Source: Leishmania mexicana MHOM/GT/2001/U1103
Taxonomy: Eukaryota; Euglenozoa; Kinetoplastea; Trypanosomatida; Trypanosomatidae
Length of the DNA: 64,000 bases
Direction of reading: 5' to 3'
Assembly: GCF_000234665.1 (NCBI RefSeq)
Contig: NC_018324.1
Span: forward strand, 987,501-1,051,500
Part shown: piece after piece, positions 28,382 through 37,587 of the stretch
How positions within the stretch are numbered: position 1 is the first letter of the stretch
Layout: each line of letters opens with the position of its first letter
Program-made: the position numbers and the translations under genes
Notes under the pieces: model-generated
What the model was told of the DNA's origin: nothing
The model's database searches: none
The model's input: only the letters and a program-made list of their open reading frames with translations

Positions 28382-31162
28382 ATGAGCTCTGCAGAGATGC
28401 TGCTGGATGCGGCTGCGCTAACACCCTCTCTCTCCCAACTTCTCGTCGTCGACTCCGTTTCTAGCGTGCTTGTGTACCTCGTGCAAGACGCCGTCGTCGA
28501 TGACCCCGATGCACGGTTACAGGCATTCAGTGAGGTGCTCGCCCACGTCAGCTCGTCGCCGAAGAGTGACAGTGCTGTTTCTGCAAACGGCCTCGGCGCT
28601 GACGGCACCAGCACCTCTTCCGCCACGCACACGCGCGCACATGGCGCAAGGTGGAAGTGGGCAGATGTGGTTATGCGCGGTGTAACGGACCCGTGGTCGC
28701 GCATCCGATCTCTGGCTGCGCCGGTGATGGCGGACCTACTAGACATGGAGGTCGAGCTGGTACTGCAGCGTCACGATAGTAGCTCCACCACCCACCTCAG
28801 GTCATCCAACAGCACGCCATGCTCCTCCTCGGTCGCGAGGGCGACGCCACGTAGCGCAAAGAAGGGCTGGAAGAACGAGCTGACAGCAACGGAGTCTTCG
28901 TTGCCGGAGAGTGTGTCGGTGCCGCTCGAATACGTGTGGCACTGGTGGCGGGGCACGTCGCTCTGGTACGAGCAAGACGGCATTGTACGAATGCTGGCGA
29001 AGCTGTACAGCCGCAGCGGCACCCCTTCTGGAGACGCCCTCCGAATGGACGAGGCGGGGCTGCGCTGTCTGCTCTTCAATGTCATCTTTCCTGCGCTGCG
29101 TAATCCACAGCTACCCGTGCGGGAGTCTGCAGCGCTTCTGCTGGGCATTCTCGCTGACCGCCGGAGCTCCACCTCCCTCTCCCCGGCCATCACTTCCTTC
29201 GTCGTAGACCACGTGTGCCGCACTATAATGCAGGTCCCGACGCCAGCTCGGAGCCACTCACCCGCAACCTTGGTTTCCGTGGAGGACACGCGCGTCTTGG
29301 AGGGCAACCTGCTCGCTCTGAAGGAGCTAGTGGATGCCGACGTTATCCGTGCGGAAGACGCCGACGTGATGCCGCTTCTTCTGCGGTTGTCGAGTTACCC
29401 GGCGTCAAGTGTGCGGCAATACGTGGCTCAGATTCTTCGGCCGCCCTCCCTGTGTGTATTTACCTACCTGATGCAGCGGCTGTGTGAGCACCAAAATTGC
29501 ATGCCGCAGCACGCCGAAGGTGACGGAGACAGCAGCAGCAACGTCCCAGGCGGTGGGGAAGACGAGGACGGCGATGGGCTCAGCTGGCAGCGTCTTGAGA
29601 CGCTGATGATGGCCCTACAGCAGCACCTTTTGTACCTGCATACCACGTCGGCTGCGATGCAAGACCTGTTTCACGCGAGCTCCGATACGAACGGCATCCT
29701 GACACCCGTCGTGTTCGCGACGTCGCTGTCGGTGGTGTTTCAGGCGACGCACTCGCCTCGCTTCGAGGTGGCGCGGATGGGACTACAGTTGTTCCCTTTG
29801 CTGCTGCAGCTCAGCCTTCGCTTCTGCCCGCCCGTCGCGCTGCCGCGCGTCTGCGAGGCGTGCTGCGGCTCTGATGGTTGCATGCAGGCGGAGCTGAATA
29901 GGATCGCCGCGTGCGGGGCCGTCGAGACCTTGGCGAAGGCGCAAACGTACGTGGCCACGTTCGTGGTGCCGGTGATGTGGTGGTTTCTGACGATCCGGCG
30001 GTTGGTGGCGGAGGTGAGGGAAAAGATGGCGCCGTCGCCGACGACGGGGGCGCCGGACGAGACGCGCGCGCAGGTAGAGGATTTAGTGCGACCGTACGCC
30101 ACCCTAGAGCAGATCCTGTTCGCGTCGCAGGCACACCCCAGCGGAAAGGCGCGCAGCAGCGCGGCGTTGCCGCAGCACACGGCAACGTGTGCGCTGCTGC
30201 CTCTGGTGACGTACTTTGCGACGGTGATGGACCCGGAGGAGTGGCACCGGTGCGTCAACGAGCTGCTGGAGCCGAGCTGGTGGGCCGGGCTGCTCACGGA
30301 TCCGGCGCGGCAGGAACAGGCGCGCGTCGGGCCAGACTTCGTGCGTGCGGTGCACAGGTGCGGCACGAGCAATGAAGTACGGCGCGTCGTCGAGCTTGTG
30401 CCGACGCTCACGGCGGCCCTGGCCGACGCGCCGACGCATCAGCAGTGCCTCCTTGTGGCGATGATTCGGGTGGCAGTGGTGGTGCACACAGCGCGCACCG
30501 TCGCGGTGGAGGAGCACGCGCTGTCTTTTCTCTACCACGAGGCGTACGCGGCGCCAGCGCTCGTCGAGGGCGGCGACGCGGTGTCACTTGGCCACGTGTG
30601 GCTAAAGCACTTCATACCGACGCAGGAAGCCATCCCGACAGCGGCGCTGTGGGGCGAGCCAGTGCCGCCGAGGGGGGAGTCGATCGTTCTTGTCGAGAGT
30701 AACTCGACCGTCTTTCAGGCTATCGAGAAGAGGTGCTACCAGGAGCTGTACCAGTCCCCTCAGACGGAGCCGGTGGTGCTGCGCGAGCTACGAGCGCTCA
30801 TTATGAGCCTGCCACACCCAAGCATGAGCGGGACGCACGTGTACTGGTACGCCGCCGCCCTCGCCGCGGTCTTTGGGCGTCTGGAGAAGGTATGCCCGCA
30901 GTGGCTGGAGTCGGACACCGCGGCGGCGGCGGCAGCGACAGCAGTTGTCAGCGGCTGCGATGACGCCAACGAGTGCTGGGATGACTGGGACGACGACGAG
31001 GACGGCGCCGCACAAGGAATCTACGCGGCTGAGGAGGTGCGGAACGCAAGGGCGGTGGTTTTGGTGCTGCGGGAGCGCGCGGCGGCGCGGATGGAGGCGG
31101 GCGACATGGCGGCTGCCGAGGACCGCTTTCGCCCCCAGCTCGTGGTCCTCGCGGCTCTCTGA
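28382..31162 (+). CDS. HEAT/ARM-like helical protein with acidic WDDW tail
   Basis: A 926-residue protein, last gene of the + strand cluster. It is mostly predicted helices with HEAT-like spacing, for example PWSRIRSLAAPVMADLLDME near 102-121, RNPQLPVRESAALLLGILADR near 240-260 and YPASSVRQYVAQILR near 338-352. No catalytic motif, signal peptide or transmembrane segment. Ser/Thr-rich insertions lie near 70-88 and 135-165, and a Gly/Asp/Glu-rich one near 380-395. Near the C-terminus (about 860-880) is a very acidic aromatic stretch, ECWDDWDDDEDG, followed by a final helix. WDDW-type motifs occur in trafficking adaptors and accessory proteins, which hints at, but does not prove, a role in vesicle traffic. 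No closer family recognised. Confidence 0.75.
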   Translation: MSSAEMLLDAAALTPSLSQLLVVDSVSSVLVYLVQDAVVDDPDARLQAFSEVLAHVSSSPKSDSAVSANGLGADGTSTSSATHTRAHGARWKWADVVMRGVTDPWSRIRSLAAPVMADLLDMEVELVLQRHDSSSTTHLRSSNSTPCSSSVARATPRSAKKGWKNELTATESSLPESVSVPLEYVWHWWRGTSLWYEQDGIVRMLAKLYSRSGTPSGDALRMDEAGLRCLLFNVIFPALRNPQLPVRESAALLLGILADRRSSTSLSPAITSFVVDHVCRTIMQVPTPARSHSPATLVSVEDTRVLEGNLLALKELVDADVIRAEDADVMPLLLRLSSYPASSVRQYVAQILRPPSLCVFTYLMQRLCEHQNCMPQHAEGDGDSSSNVPGGGEDEDGDGLSWQRLETLMMALQQHLLYLHTTSAAMQDLFHASSDTNGILTPVVFATSLSVVFQATHSPRFEVARMGLQLFPLLLQLSLRFCPPVALPRVCEACCGSDGCMQAELNRIAACGAVETLAKAQTYVATFVVPVMWWFLTIRRLVAEVREKMAPSPTTGAPDETRAQVEDLVRPYATLEQILFASQAHPSGKARSSAALPQHTATCALLPLVTYFATVMDPEEWHRCVNELLEPSWWAGLLTDPARQEQARVGPDFVRAVHRCGTSNEVRRVVELVPTLTAALADAPTHQQCLLVAMIRVAVVVHTARTVAVEEHALSFLYHEAYAAPALVEGGDAVSLGHVWLKHFIPTQEAIPTAALWGEPVPPRGESIVLVESNSTVFQAIEKRCYQELYQSPQTEPVVLRELRALIMSLPHPSMSGTHVYWYAAALAAVFGRLEKVCPQWLESDTAAAAAATAVVSGCDDANECWDDWDDDEDGAAQGIYAAEEVRNARAVVLVLRERAAARMEAGDMAAAEDRFRPQLVVLAAL

Positions 31163-31464
31163 ACGCCGAGAAGGAAGGGCTTCGTGACTGCGTTGGGTGT
31201 GTGTGGCTGTTGTTTGATCGATGTCAGATGAGGGTATGTTATCCCACTGTGACTGTGCTCGCCACCCAGCCCACATAGGCGCTGTCAACAAAGAAAAATA
31301 CCGAACGATCGACGTGTTCGCCACACCTCCCCGGCATGCGAGGTGATTGCATGTCGTTGCGCTTAGTTCGTCATCCTGGCCCTTTTCCATTTTCCTCCGC
31401 CGTTTTTCCTCCTCCTCAGAAAAAAAAGACCCACATGTACCTGCGGGGACCGTTTCGTACCGAA
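31163..31464. other. Left part of convergent strand-switch region
   Basis: Between the stop codon of the last + strand gene and the first tRNA; contains T-rich and C/T-rich stretches that may serve polyadenylation/termination. No gene seen. Confidence 0.6.
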
Positions 31465-31535
31465 GCGCAGTTGGTCTAGTGGTAGAATTCTCGCCTGCCA
31501 CGCGGGAGGCCCGGGTTCGATTCCCGGACTGCGCA
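31465..31535 (+). tRNA. tRNA-Gly(GCC), copy 1
   Basis: 71 nt cloverleaf: acceptor GCGCAGT pairs with ACTGCGC, discriminator A, anticodon loop centred on GCC, and a T-arm with the GGTTCGATTCC B box (CCGGG stem). Identical in sequence to the minus-strand tRNA-Gly at 31967-32037. Confidence 0.95.
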
Positions 31536-31538
31536 TAC

Positions 31539-31542
31539 TTTT
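31539..31542 (+). terminator. Pol III T4 terminator of tRNA-Gly copy 1
   Basis: TTTT four bases after the tRNA 3' end. Confidence 0.7.
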
Positions 31543-31822
31543 CCAGGGTGATCCAAGCGAGCGGCCCCCGGGCGAAAGAAAAGGACGCGGCGGCCGCTCA
31601 GCTGGATGGGCGGGCGGGCCCCTTTCCTGGGGCGGAAAGGGACGGCGCCTCCGGGGAGCCAGGATACCCCACCGCACCCCGCGAAGGCGGGCGACCCCCG
31701 AATCCCACACCTGCTGCCCCGCCAATGGCGGGAGTGGGCACGCCGAGCACAGCAGCATAAAAACGCCAGCCCCCCAAAGAGCGGACCCCCATCCGCTTTA
31801 CTTCGGGAAGAATTTCGGAGAG

Positions 31823-31827
31823 AAAAA
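31823..31827 (-). terminator. Pol III T5 terminator of tRNA-Thr
   Basis: Five A on the + strand (T5 in the transcript) just past the tRNA-Thr 3' end. Confidence 0.7.
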
Positions 31828-31831
31828 GAAT

Positions 31832-31903
31832 AGGCCGCTAGGGGGATCGAACCCCTGACCTCCGTCTTACTAGGACGGCGCTCTGCCATTGAGCTAAGCA
31901 GCC
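31832..31903 (-). tRNA. tRNA-Thr(AGT)
   Basis: 72 nt on the minus strand: acceptor GGCTGCT pairs with AGCGGCC (one T-G wobble), discriminator T. The anticodon stem CCGTC/GACGG encloses loop CTAGTAA (anticodon AGT), and the T-arm carries GGTTCGATCCC. Matches eukaryotic tRNA-Thr layout. Confidence 0.93.
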
Positions 31904-31958
31904 GCTGTTGTCAGGCTCAGATACCCTCAGCAGCCTCGCTTGCTGAGGCGGAAAGCAC

Positions 31959-31963
31959 AAAAA
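31959..31963 (-). terminator. Pol III T5 terminator of tRNA-Gly copy 2
   Basis: T5 in the transcript, a few bases past the tRNA-Gly copy 2 3' end. Confidence 0.7.
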
Positions 31964-31966
31964 GAA

Positions 31967-32037
31967 TGCGCAGTCCGGGAATCGAACCCGGGCCTCCCGC
32001 GTGGCAGGCGAGAATTCTACCACTAGACCAACTGCGC
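31967..32037 (-). tRNA. tRNA-Gly(GCC), copy 2
   Basis: Minus-strand 71 nt tRNA identical to copy 1 at 31465-31535, so the two form a 71-bp inverted repeat about 430 bp apart. Same anticodon GCC. Confidence 0.95.
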
Positions 32038-32110
32038 TTAGCCGATAAACTCCCGAGACTGTAAGAGTGATTCTAACATACGCACCGAAATTCTTTCCCT
32101 ACTTTCAAAC

Positions 32111-32182
32111 GGTCCAGTGGTCTAGTGGTATGATTCTCCCTTAGGGTGGGAGAGGTCCCGGGTTCAATTCCCGGCTGGACCC
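32111..32182 (+). tRNA. tRNA-Pro(AGG)
   Basis: 72 nt: acceptor GGTCCAG pairs with CTGGACC, discriminator C. Anticodon stem CTCCC/GGGAG with loop TTAGGGT (anticodon AGG), and T-arm B box GGTTCAATTCC. Confidence 0.94.
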
Positions 32183-32183
32183 C

Positions 32184-32187
32184 TTTT
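32184..32187 (+). terminator. Pol III T4 terminator of tRNA-Pro
   Basis: TTTT directly after the tRNA-Pro 3' end. Confidence 0.65.
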
Positions 32188-32219
32188 CCAGCCGAACGAG
32201 AAAAAGGAGCGCCGCTCGA

Positions 32220-32273
32220 CGAGCCGAACCCAGCACGCTGCAACTCGAAACCGCCGTCTCACCCATTCAGTCA
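32220..32273 (-). promoter_or_regulatory. Divergent tRNA-like A and B boxes upstream of U4
   Basis: On the minus strand an A-box-like TGACTGAATGG (32263-32273) is followed 32 bases on by a B-box-like GGTTCGGCTCG (32220-32230). The A box ends about 105 bp upstream of the U4 start. Trypanosomatid U-snRNA genes are known to use A/B boxes of a divergent tRNA or tRNA-like gene roughly 100 bp upstream as their pol III promoter, so this pair fits. Flanking 7-base arms (32208-32214 and 32288-32294) can pair like an acceptor stem, but no proper T-arm folds, so it is probably not a working tRNA. Confidence 0.55.
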
Positions 32274-32378
32274 TGAGAACGTGGGCGCGGCGCTGGAAAA
32301 CAGCTGCGGTGGACATCCAAGGAAACCGCTAACCAAGAACGATCACACCCACTCCGCAGGAAACGCCCACAAAATGGC

Positions 32379-32497
32379 AAGCCTTGCGCAGGGAGATGTG
32401 AACGCAAGAACCTCAGGTGATTGTTCACTTAGTGCTGAACTAAAGACTCCATTACTCCTATTGCAGGGAATATTTGATCCCACCACGGGTGGGGACT
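32379..32497 (+). ncRNA. U4: U4 spliceosomal snRNA
   Basis: Starts AAGCCTTGCGCAGGGAG, the U4 5' element complementary to the CTCCCTGCGCAAGGCT segment of trypanosomatid U6 (U4/U6 stem). Downstream there is a single-stranded AATATTTGA (32469-32477) in the position of the Sm site, a stable 3' hairpin CCCACC/GGTGGG (32479-32493), and a T5 run. Length near 119 nt is in the range for U4. U4 escorts U6 into the spliceosome and is needed for trans-splicing of every mRNA. Exact ends are estimated. The U6 alternative was rejected because the match is to the complement of U6. Confidence 0.85.
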
Positions 32498-32499
32498 AC

Positions 32500-32504
32500 T
32501 TTTT
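32500..32504 (+). terminator. Pol III T5 terminator of U4
   Basis: TTTTT a few bases beyond the U4 3' hairpin. Confidence 0.65.
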
Positions 32505-34600
32505 GTCTCCCCTCGGCTAACCGCGTGAGACAGAGAAGAAAAGGTGCTGTCCTTTCTGCTCGTCGTGCGTCGTCTGGCAAGTCGCGAAAAGCAGTGTGCC
32601 CTGGTCAATCAGCAGCGTAGCACAGGCTGGGAAAATACAATGATAACGCCGGAAAGTGCGTCATCGTGTGCTACTTTGTCGTTACCGTTGTAAATCACAT
32701 TTCTCATTCCCTTCACCCCTCTGATTTACGGCTGTGGCTGTGACGGTGGGTGGCTTCGTGGCGGCAGTGCCACAAAAAGCGGGTCAAGGGAGAAGTGAAT
32801 AAACAGAATGGGCGCGCGTACGCCGGGGAGAGAGGTCGAATGACCGCAGTCCGCCCTTTGTGTCCCCCTGCAAGAGACAACGGTCTTGATGGGGGAAACG
32901 ATCGCTTCCGAGGCAGGCGCACTGGCGCTTGCGGCGGTCCCTGCCCTCGCAACGATAAAGCCTGAGCACCCCTTGGCATCGGAAAAGGGCCGACTACTCA
33001 AATTGGAAGGAACACGGATTTGGAGGTGTGTTCAGCAAGGGGGTGGAAGAAGACTACATGCCCGACCAAGCGGCGAAAAAAAGAAGGGAACTGCAGAGAG
33101 GCGGAAAAACGCTGAGAACCACACGTGCGACCACAGAAAGCCACAAGCGCATATATGCATAACCTGCACGCATCTGCGCACCCCAACGCAGGGCGCGCGG
33201 GTTCCATGAGGCACTAAAAAAAGACGGCTCCCGTGTACGCGCCGCACGCGCCTTGAGTCGAAGACAACTGAAAAGCAAAAGTGTACCCCCTAGAAAGCGG
33301 CAAGAGCGAACTTGCCTAACGTGCACAACGCCCAACGACAACGGTACTCGAAGGGAGATGGAAACGACAGAGGAACGTGTGTGAGAAAAGCCCCGTGCCA
33401 AGTGGGGATCCCCTGTCCACACCCGGATGGAACGAAATAAAATCGTAGGAACGGAGAAACTGACAAGAACAGCATCCTTCACGACCGTCCCCCACTATGC
33501 ATTTTCCGCCTCCCCCCCCCCGCCTCCGGCACGTAGCGGAGCAAGGTGAGGGAGGCATGAAACTTGATGAACACGCAAGGTGAGGGTGTGGGGGTTTCGT
33601 TTCGTTTAACCGGCGTGTCGAGTGGAGAAAGAGGGGAGGGGGAGGGGGACAGCACATAAGCAAGAGGTGTGACTTGTAGCTGCAACATTGTGCGAGTAAA
33701 GAGGACAGTCGCAAGAGGCCATGCGGGTTAGAGGAGGATTGTTGTATCCAACTCCCCTTCGCAGCCCTGTTGTGGACCATACGAAAAGGGGATGACCCCC
33801 CCCTCATCGACGGTTGCCACTTGCCAGTCTGTAAAACGTCAGCAGCGTCTGGGCAAATCTCTCCATCCCTCATCTTCACCCACGGACATTCAAGCCCAAG
33901 GGGAGAAACAGGGAGGACGGGAGCTAAACACCTCTCTATCCTGTAACAAAACGGTTCACCATAAGGAGCGCGGTTACTTTTGTTGTTGTTTGGTGACTAC
34001 TGTGAAAGGCAAAAAAAAAGGTTGCGCAGGAAAATATAGGAATGGGAAGGACGCGAGAGGAAAGGCGTGCTTGTTTTTTTTTCTTGTCGACGCCTGTCCC
34101 GCACACACGCACACGCACCCACACACACACGGGAGTCGCTCATGAAAGGCACTACAATTCGCCTCACTGGCTTCTTTTTGCGTCGACCTCCAGCTTTCCA
34201 GGTTGCTTTTCTCACACGCAGGATCCACCGCTGAGTGAGCGCAACGGCGGGGAAGCTGATGGGCCCCTCGAAGGGCTAGAACACGAAAAGAACAGTAGCA
34301 GCAGTAGTAGTGGGAGAAACAAAAACACGGCTAAGCGAAAGCATAATCCACTGCAAATATGCTTCACACCGCACAGAAGGAAGAAAAGCATGTACCGAGG
34401 CAGATAGAATAAATCAGAGAATGTTCGTGTGTTGGGCGTTTGCGAATTTGCAACCTGAGCGCAGATGTACGATTTCTCGCAGAAGCACTGTCGAATAGGG
34501 GGTGTACTGTTGAGGAAGCCCGCAAGTAAGGCTATGCTCTTGCTTAAGGAAAATAAAGGCTACGAAGGAAAAAAGCATGGCTACAGGGTTCGATAGGTTG
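32505..34600. other. Right part of convergent strand-switch region / 3'UTR of minus-strand block
   Basis: About 2.1 kb without a recognised gene. From about 33000 rightward the + strand becomes purine-rich, consistent with the 3'UTR of the acid phosphatase read on the minus strand. Near 32520-32700 there is mixed sequence where I looked for further small RNA genes and recognised none. Expected to act as a transcription-termination zone. Confidence 0.55.
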
Positions 34601-36151
34601 TCAGACGATAATCGCCTCGGATTGCTTGTTTTTGAACTTCATGTAGCGTCTCCACACCTCCATACCGCCGACGCTCGCCACTCCGCCGACGATGAAGAGT
34701 GTGATGCTCAGGACAGCAATCCCGCCGCTGGACATGGGCGACGATCCAGCCGTTGAGTTGTTCGCCGGGATGCGGTGGCAGCCGTAGTCGATCGCGTCGA
34801 GGTAGTAGCCGGTGCCGCACGAGTAGTTGCTGCAGTGCTGGCGGTAGAAGAGGCAGTCCTCCGACAAGCTGCGGTTGTCGCTGACGACGTCAATCGGGCA
34901 GTCCATGCGGAACAGAAGACCAGGGTCGAGGTAGCACGTGCCCATCGGGCTCGTTGGCGCGGTGGAGTTTATAAAGCGCTCAAAGTCGGCGAAGGGGCAT
35001 ATGTTGTCCGTCGCAATGTACGTGTTGCCCGTCGCGTCCTGGCAGCGCATGTCGAAGTGACTCAGAGCGAAGGTGAAGTTACTTTCCGGCCTCACACCAG
35101 AGTGACCGCGCAGCAGCCGCACGTAGAAGGACGACGGCGCGGCAGGCGCGTCCGTCAGCGACAGGAGTTCTATGATAAACGCTGTGCCGAATGGCGGCAG
35201 CATCGCCTCCATCGAGTTATCACCGAAGGAAACCGCCAGGGGCGAGATAGTGGTGTCGTGTGCACTGTACTCGTACAGCTTGTACGGCGGTGCCGTCTCG
35301 CGCTGCTGGTGCGCTACCATGTTGCTCACCAGCAGTTTCGCCAGGTGGTAGAACGGTGCGCCTTGCTTCTGATGGACGGGATTGCTGGCGTTGTAAGCGA
35401 AATAGAAATACGAGCTCATCGCCGTCACAGCGCACACGTCGTCCAGGTGCCGACTAAGCAGCGGGAGACTTTCCAAGCGGCCAGTGGGCTCGTACGCGCG
35501 CCCAATGTCGCACAGCCGCTTCGCACAACGCGAGCGCAGGGTGTAGTTGGCGCAAAACCTCTGCGAGTGAACCTCCGCCGCTACCGCCTGCAGCTGATCG
35601 AATGACATTAGTCTGTCCAACACCTCGTCGCACACGGCCCGCAGCTCCTCCTTCGCGTAATTGAAGCGAGCGCGAATCATCGGCACCATGTAGCTGTGCA
35701 GTAGCACATCCTCCTTTCTTCCCACTGCGTGGATTGCAGGAAAGAAAGTCGACATGTTCGGGAAGAGGCCCTGCAGAAGCCCGTTGGCGCTCTGAAGCGT
35801 GCGCAGCACATCCGTCGAGCGCGTATACGAGATAGATAGGTTGTACCAGCTGTACGGGAAGTATGGCTTCGACACAACCGAAGGGTTCTCCGTGTAGCGA
35901 TGGTGCAGATACTTACCGAGGTTCACCAGCATCGCCTGACCCTCGTAGTTGAGAAACCCGCACGGGAACTCGGTGCCGCAGATGAGTGTGTGGTTGTCAT
36001 CGACGAGCGGGGAGCGGGCTCCGTGGCGGTGCACCACCTGCACCAGCTCCACCTTGTACATCGGTGCCGCCGACACCACCGCTGCGCTGACCACCACAGC
36101 CACCACCACCACCACCACGCACCGGTAGAGGAAACCGATGCCTCTGAGCAT
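34601..36151 (-). CDS. Membrane-bound histidine acid phosphatase
   Basis: A 516-residue type I membrane acid phosphatase, last gene of the minus-strand cluster. A very hydrophobic signal sequence (Val-rich, about 8-29) directly follows the chosen ATG. The upstream open frame to 36850 is spacer: the ATG is preceded by a pyrimidine tract and AG. Phosphohistidine motif RHGARSP is at 42-48 and the proton-donor motif SAHDTT at 296-301. A Cys-rich membrane-proximal region (385-460) is followed by a transmembrane segment at about 476-497 and a short basic tail. Several sequons (for example NLS 104, NYT 202, NNS 464) suggest N-glycosylation. This matches Leishmania membrane-bound acid phosphatases, which work at the cell surface or in endosomes/lysosomes. 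The closest relative in the window is the gene at 45258. Confidence 0.9.
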   Translation of the reverse strand: MLRGIGFLYRCVVVVVVAVVVSAAVVSAAPMYKVELVQVVHRHGARSPLVDDNHTLICGTEFPCGFLNYEGQAMLVNLGKYLHHRYTENPSVVSKPYFPYSWYNLSISYTRSTDVLRTLQSANGLLQGLFPNMSTFFPAIHAVGRKEDVLLHSYMVPMIRARFNYAKEELRAVCDEVLDRLMSFDQLQAVAAEVHSQRFCANYTLRSRCAKRLCDIGRAYEPTGRLESLPLLSRHLDDVCAVTAMSSYFYFAYNASNPVHQKQGAPFYHLAKLLVSNMVAHQQRETAPPYKLYEYSAHDTTISPLAVSFGDNSMEAMLPPFGTAFIIELLSLTDAPAAPSSFYVRLLRGHSGVRPESNFTFALSHFDMRCQDATGNTYIATDNICPFADFERFINSTAPTSPMGTCYLDPGLLFRMDCPIDVVSDNRSLSEDCLFYRQHCSNYSCGTGYYLDAIDYGCHRIPANNSTAGSSPMSSGGIAVLSITLFIVGGVASVGGMEVWRRYMKFKNKQSEAIIV

Positions 36152-37029
36152 GATAGCGGAAGAGAAGGGAAGCGGGCGATGGGAAGTCTCTTCTATGAGA
36201 GGAGTTCGCCGGCGGTAAAATGGGTCGAAAAAAGGGGGTGAGAGCCCACAAGCAGTGGAGTGGGAAGAAGACGGGGAGGATACCTGCAAAAGACAAGGAA
36301 ATGGCCAGCACGACAAGATGACCGTGCACGTGTGCATGCGTTGGAAAAGGTCAGGCAATGAACGTGTGCATACAATGGCGTGAGAGTGGGGAAGAGAAAA
36401 AAAAAATAGAGAACAAAGGACGCAGACAGTGGGGAAGGCAACCTTTCTGTAACAGAGGCAACATATGTAAACGGTGCGCGGTTGCGTCTTCCCGGTAGGG
36501 GCAATGGCACAGAGGTGCCTATTAGGTGCTCGCATGTATGTGTGTGTGTGGGGGCGAGAAGGTGAGGAAGTGAGCGCGTGACAGTGAACATGGGAGAAAA
36601 CCGAGTGAGAGGAGGCACCAGCAAGCTGCGCAGCTTGGCGCAATCCTCGCTTCGTGTTTGGCTTTCGATTCTTTTCGTCTGTTCTTACGTGTGAATATGC
36701 GCGCCTGGGTGCTTTGACCCAGAGAGAGAGCAGAAAAAAAAAGGGGTGCGGCACATCCCATTCAGGCACGCAAAGCCCGAATGACTCATCCGAGCATATA
36801 CTCGCACAGAGAACAGACAGACAGCGACCCAAGCGCATGAGCACACGCACCTATACACGAACATGAACGCGTGCTTCCTCGTTCTACTTGCGTGTTTCGA
36901 CTTCAACTCTTCTCCTCGATTCCCACACAGGGCGGTTGCATCAAGAGCGACAACAGCCACTAATAGCTTTGCTTGAGAGAGGGGAAAGAGAAGTTGCGAA
37001 GGACTGCATTGAACCCTCGATAACATGCG

Positions 37030-37587
37030 CCAAGAAAAATGCGAGTGGCAACTTCGCCTCCCAGCGTGGCCGTTTCTCTGCCATGCAGCATGAGTCAAAC
37101 ACCATTCTACCCCCTCCGGCCTGTCACGGGCCCCCATCGGCGTGGTGCGAAGCAGCTGCAGACACGCGGTAGAGCAGTGCACCGACTCGGTTATGAGAGA
37201 ACCGCATTGGCCTCAAACTCTGCACACACCCCGCCTCGCAGGCCGCCTCGCAACTGATCCCATTGCGTCTTTCGCCACCTGCTGCATCCCTCGCCGTGGC
37301 CGGGTGGGGATTCGCTCGGGTCACGCCAACACCCTGCACATCATGTGGATGGCACAAGCGTGCTCAAGGACGCAGGTCGCCCTGAAGCAACGCTATACAG
37401 AACATCGCCACCGACAGCAGCAGCGATACATCGCTCTGGCCTCCCTCTATGTCATAGGTGCGTGGCCTTGTCAGCACCAGAGGTGGTTCCGCATTTTTGG
37501 CAGGGATAGAGGGGGTGCTGCTTGGCCTCTCCCCACACATAGAGTGAGGGCACTGTATCCTGAGATACCACACGCTAAAGTGTCCCC
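37030..37587 (-). repeat. SIDER2-like retroposon, copy 2
   Basis: Inverted relative to copy 1 at 25001-25505. The 5' signature (GGGGACACTTTAGCGTGTGG) begins at about 37587 on the minus strand and its first ~200 bases are very similar to copy 1; the middle diverges. Both copies share the terminal GGAGGGGGTAGAATGGTGT block. The element lies between the acid phosphatase (34601-36151) and GDPD (39072-42047) genes, in sense with them, so it would sit in the 3'UTR of the GDPD gene transcript. Confidence 0.8.

Noticed and set aside
32207..32294. Possible tRNA (selenocysteine-, Ser- or Leu-like, 88 nt) on the minus strand
   Set aside because: Seven-base acceptor-like arms and A/B-like boxes exist, but no T-arm or anticodon arm folds; kept only as a promoter element.
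32379..32497. U6 snRNA
   Set aside because: The resemblance is to the complement of U6 (CCTTGCGCAGGGAG), which is what U4 carries; the 3' hairpin and Sm-like site also fit U4.
36152..36850. N-terminal extension of the acid phosphatase (233 more residues)
   Set aside because: The extra part is low-complexity spacer, and the hydrophobic signal peptide starts only at the ATG at 36151.
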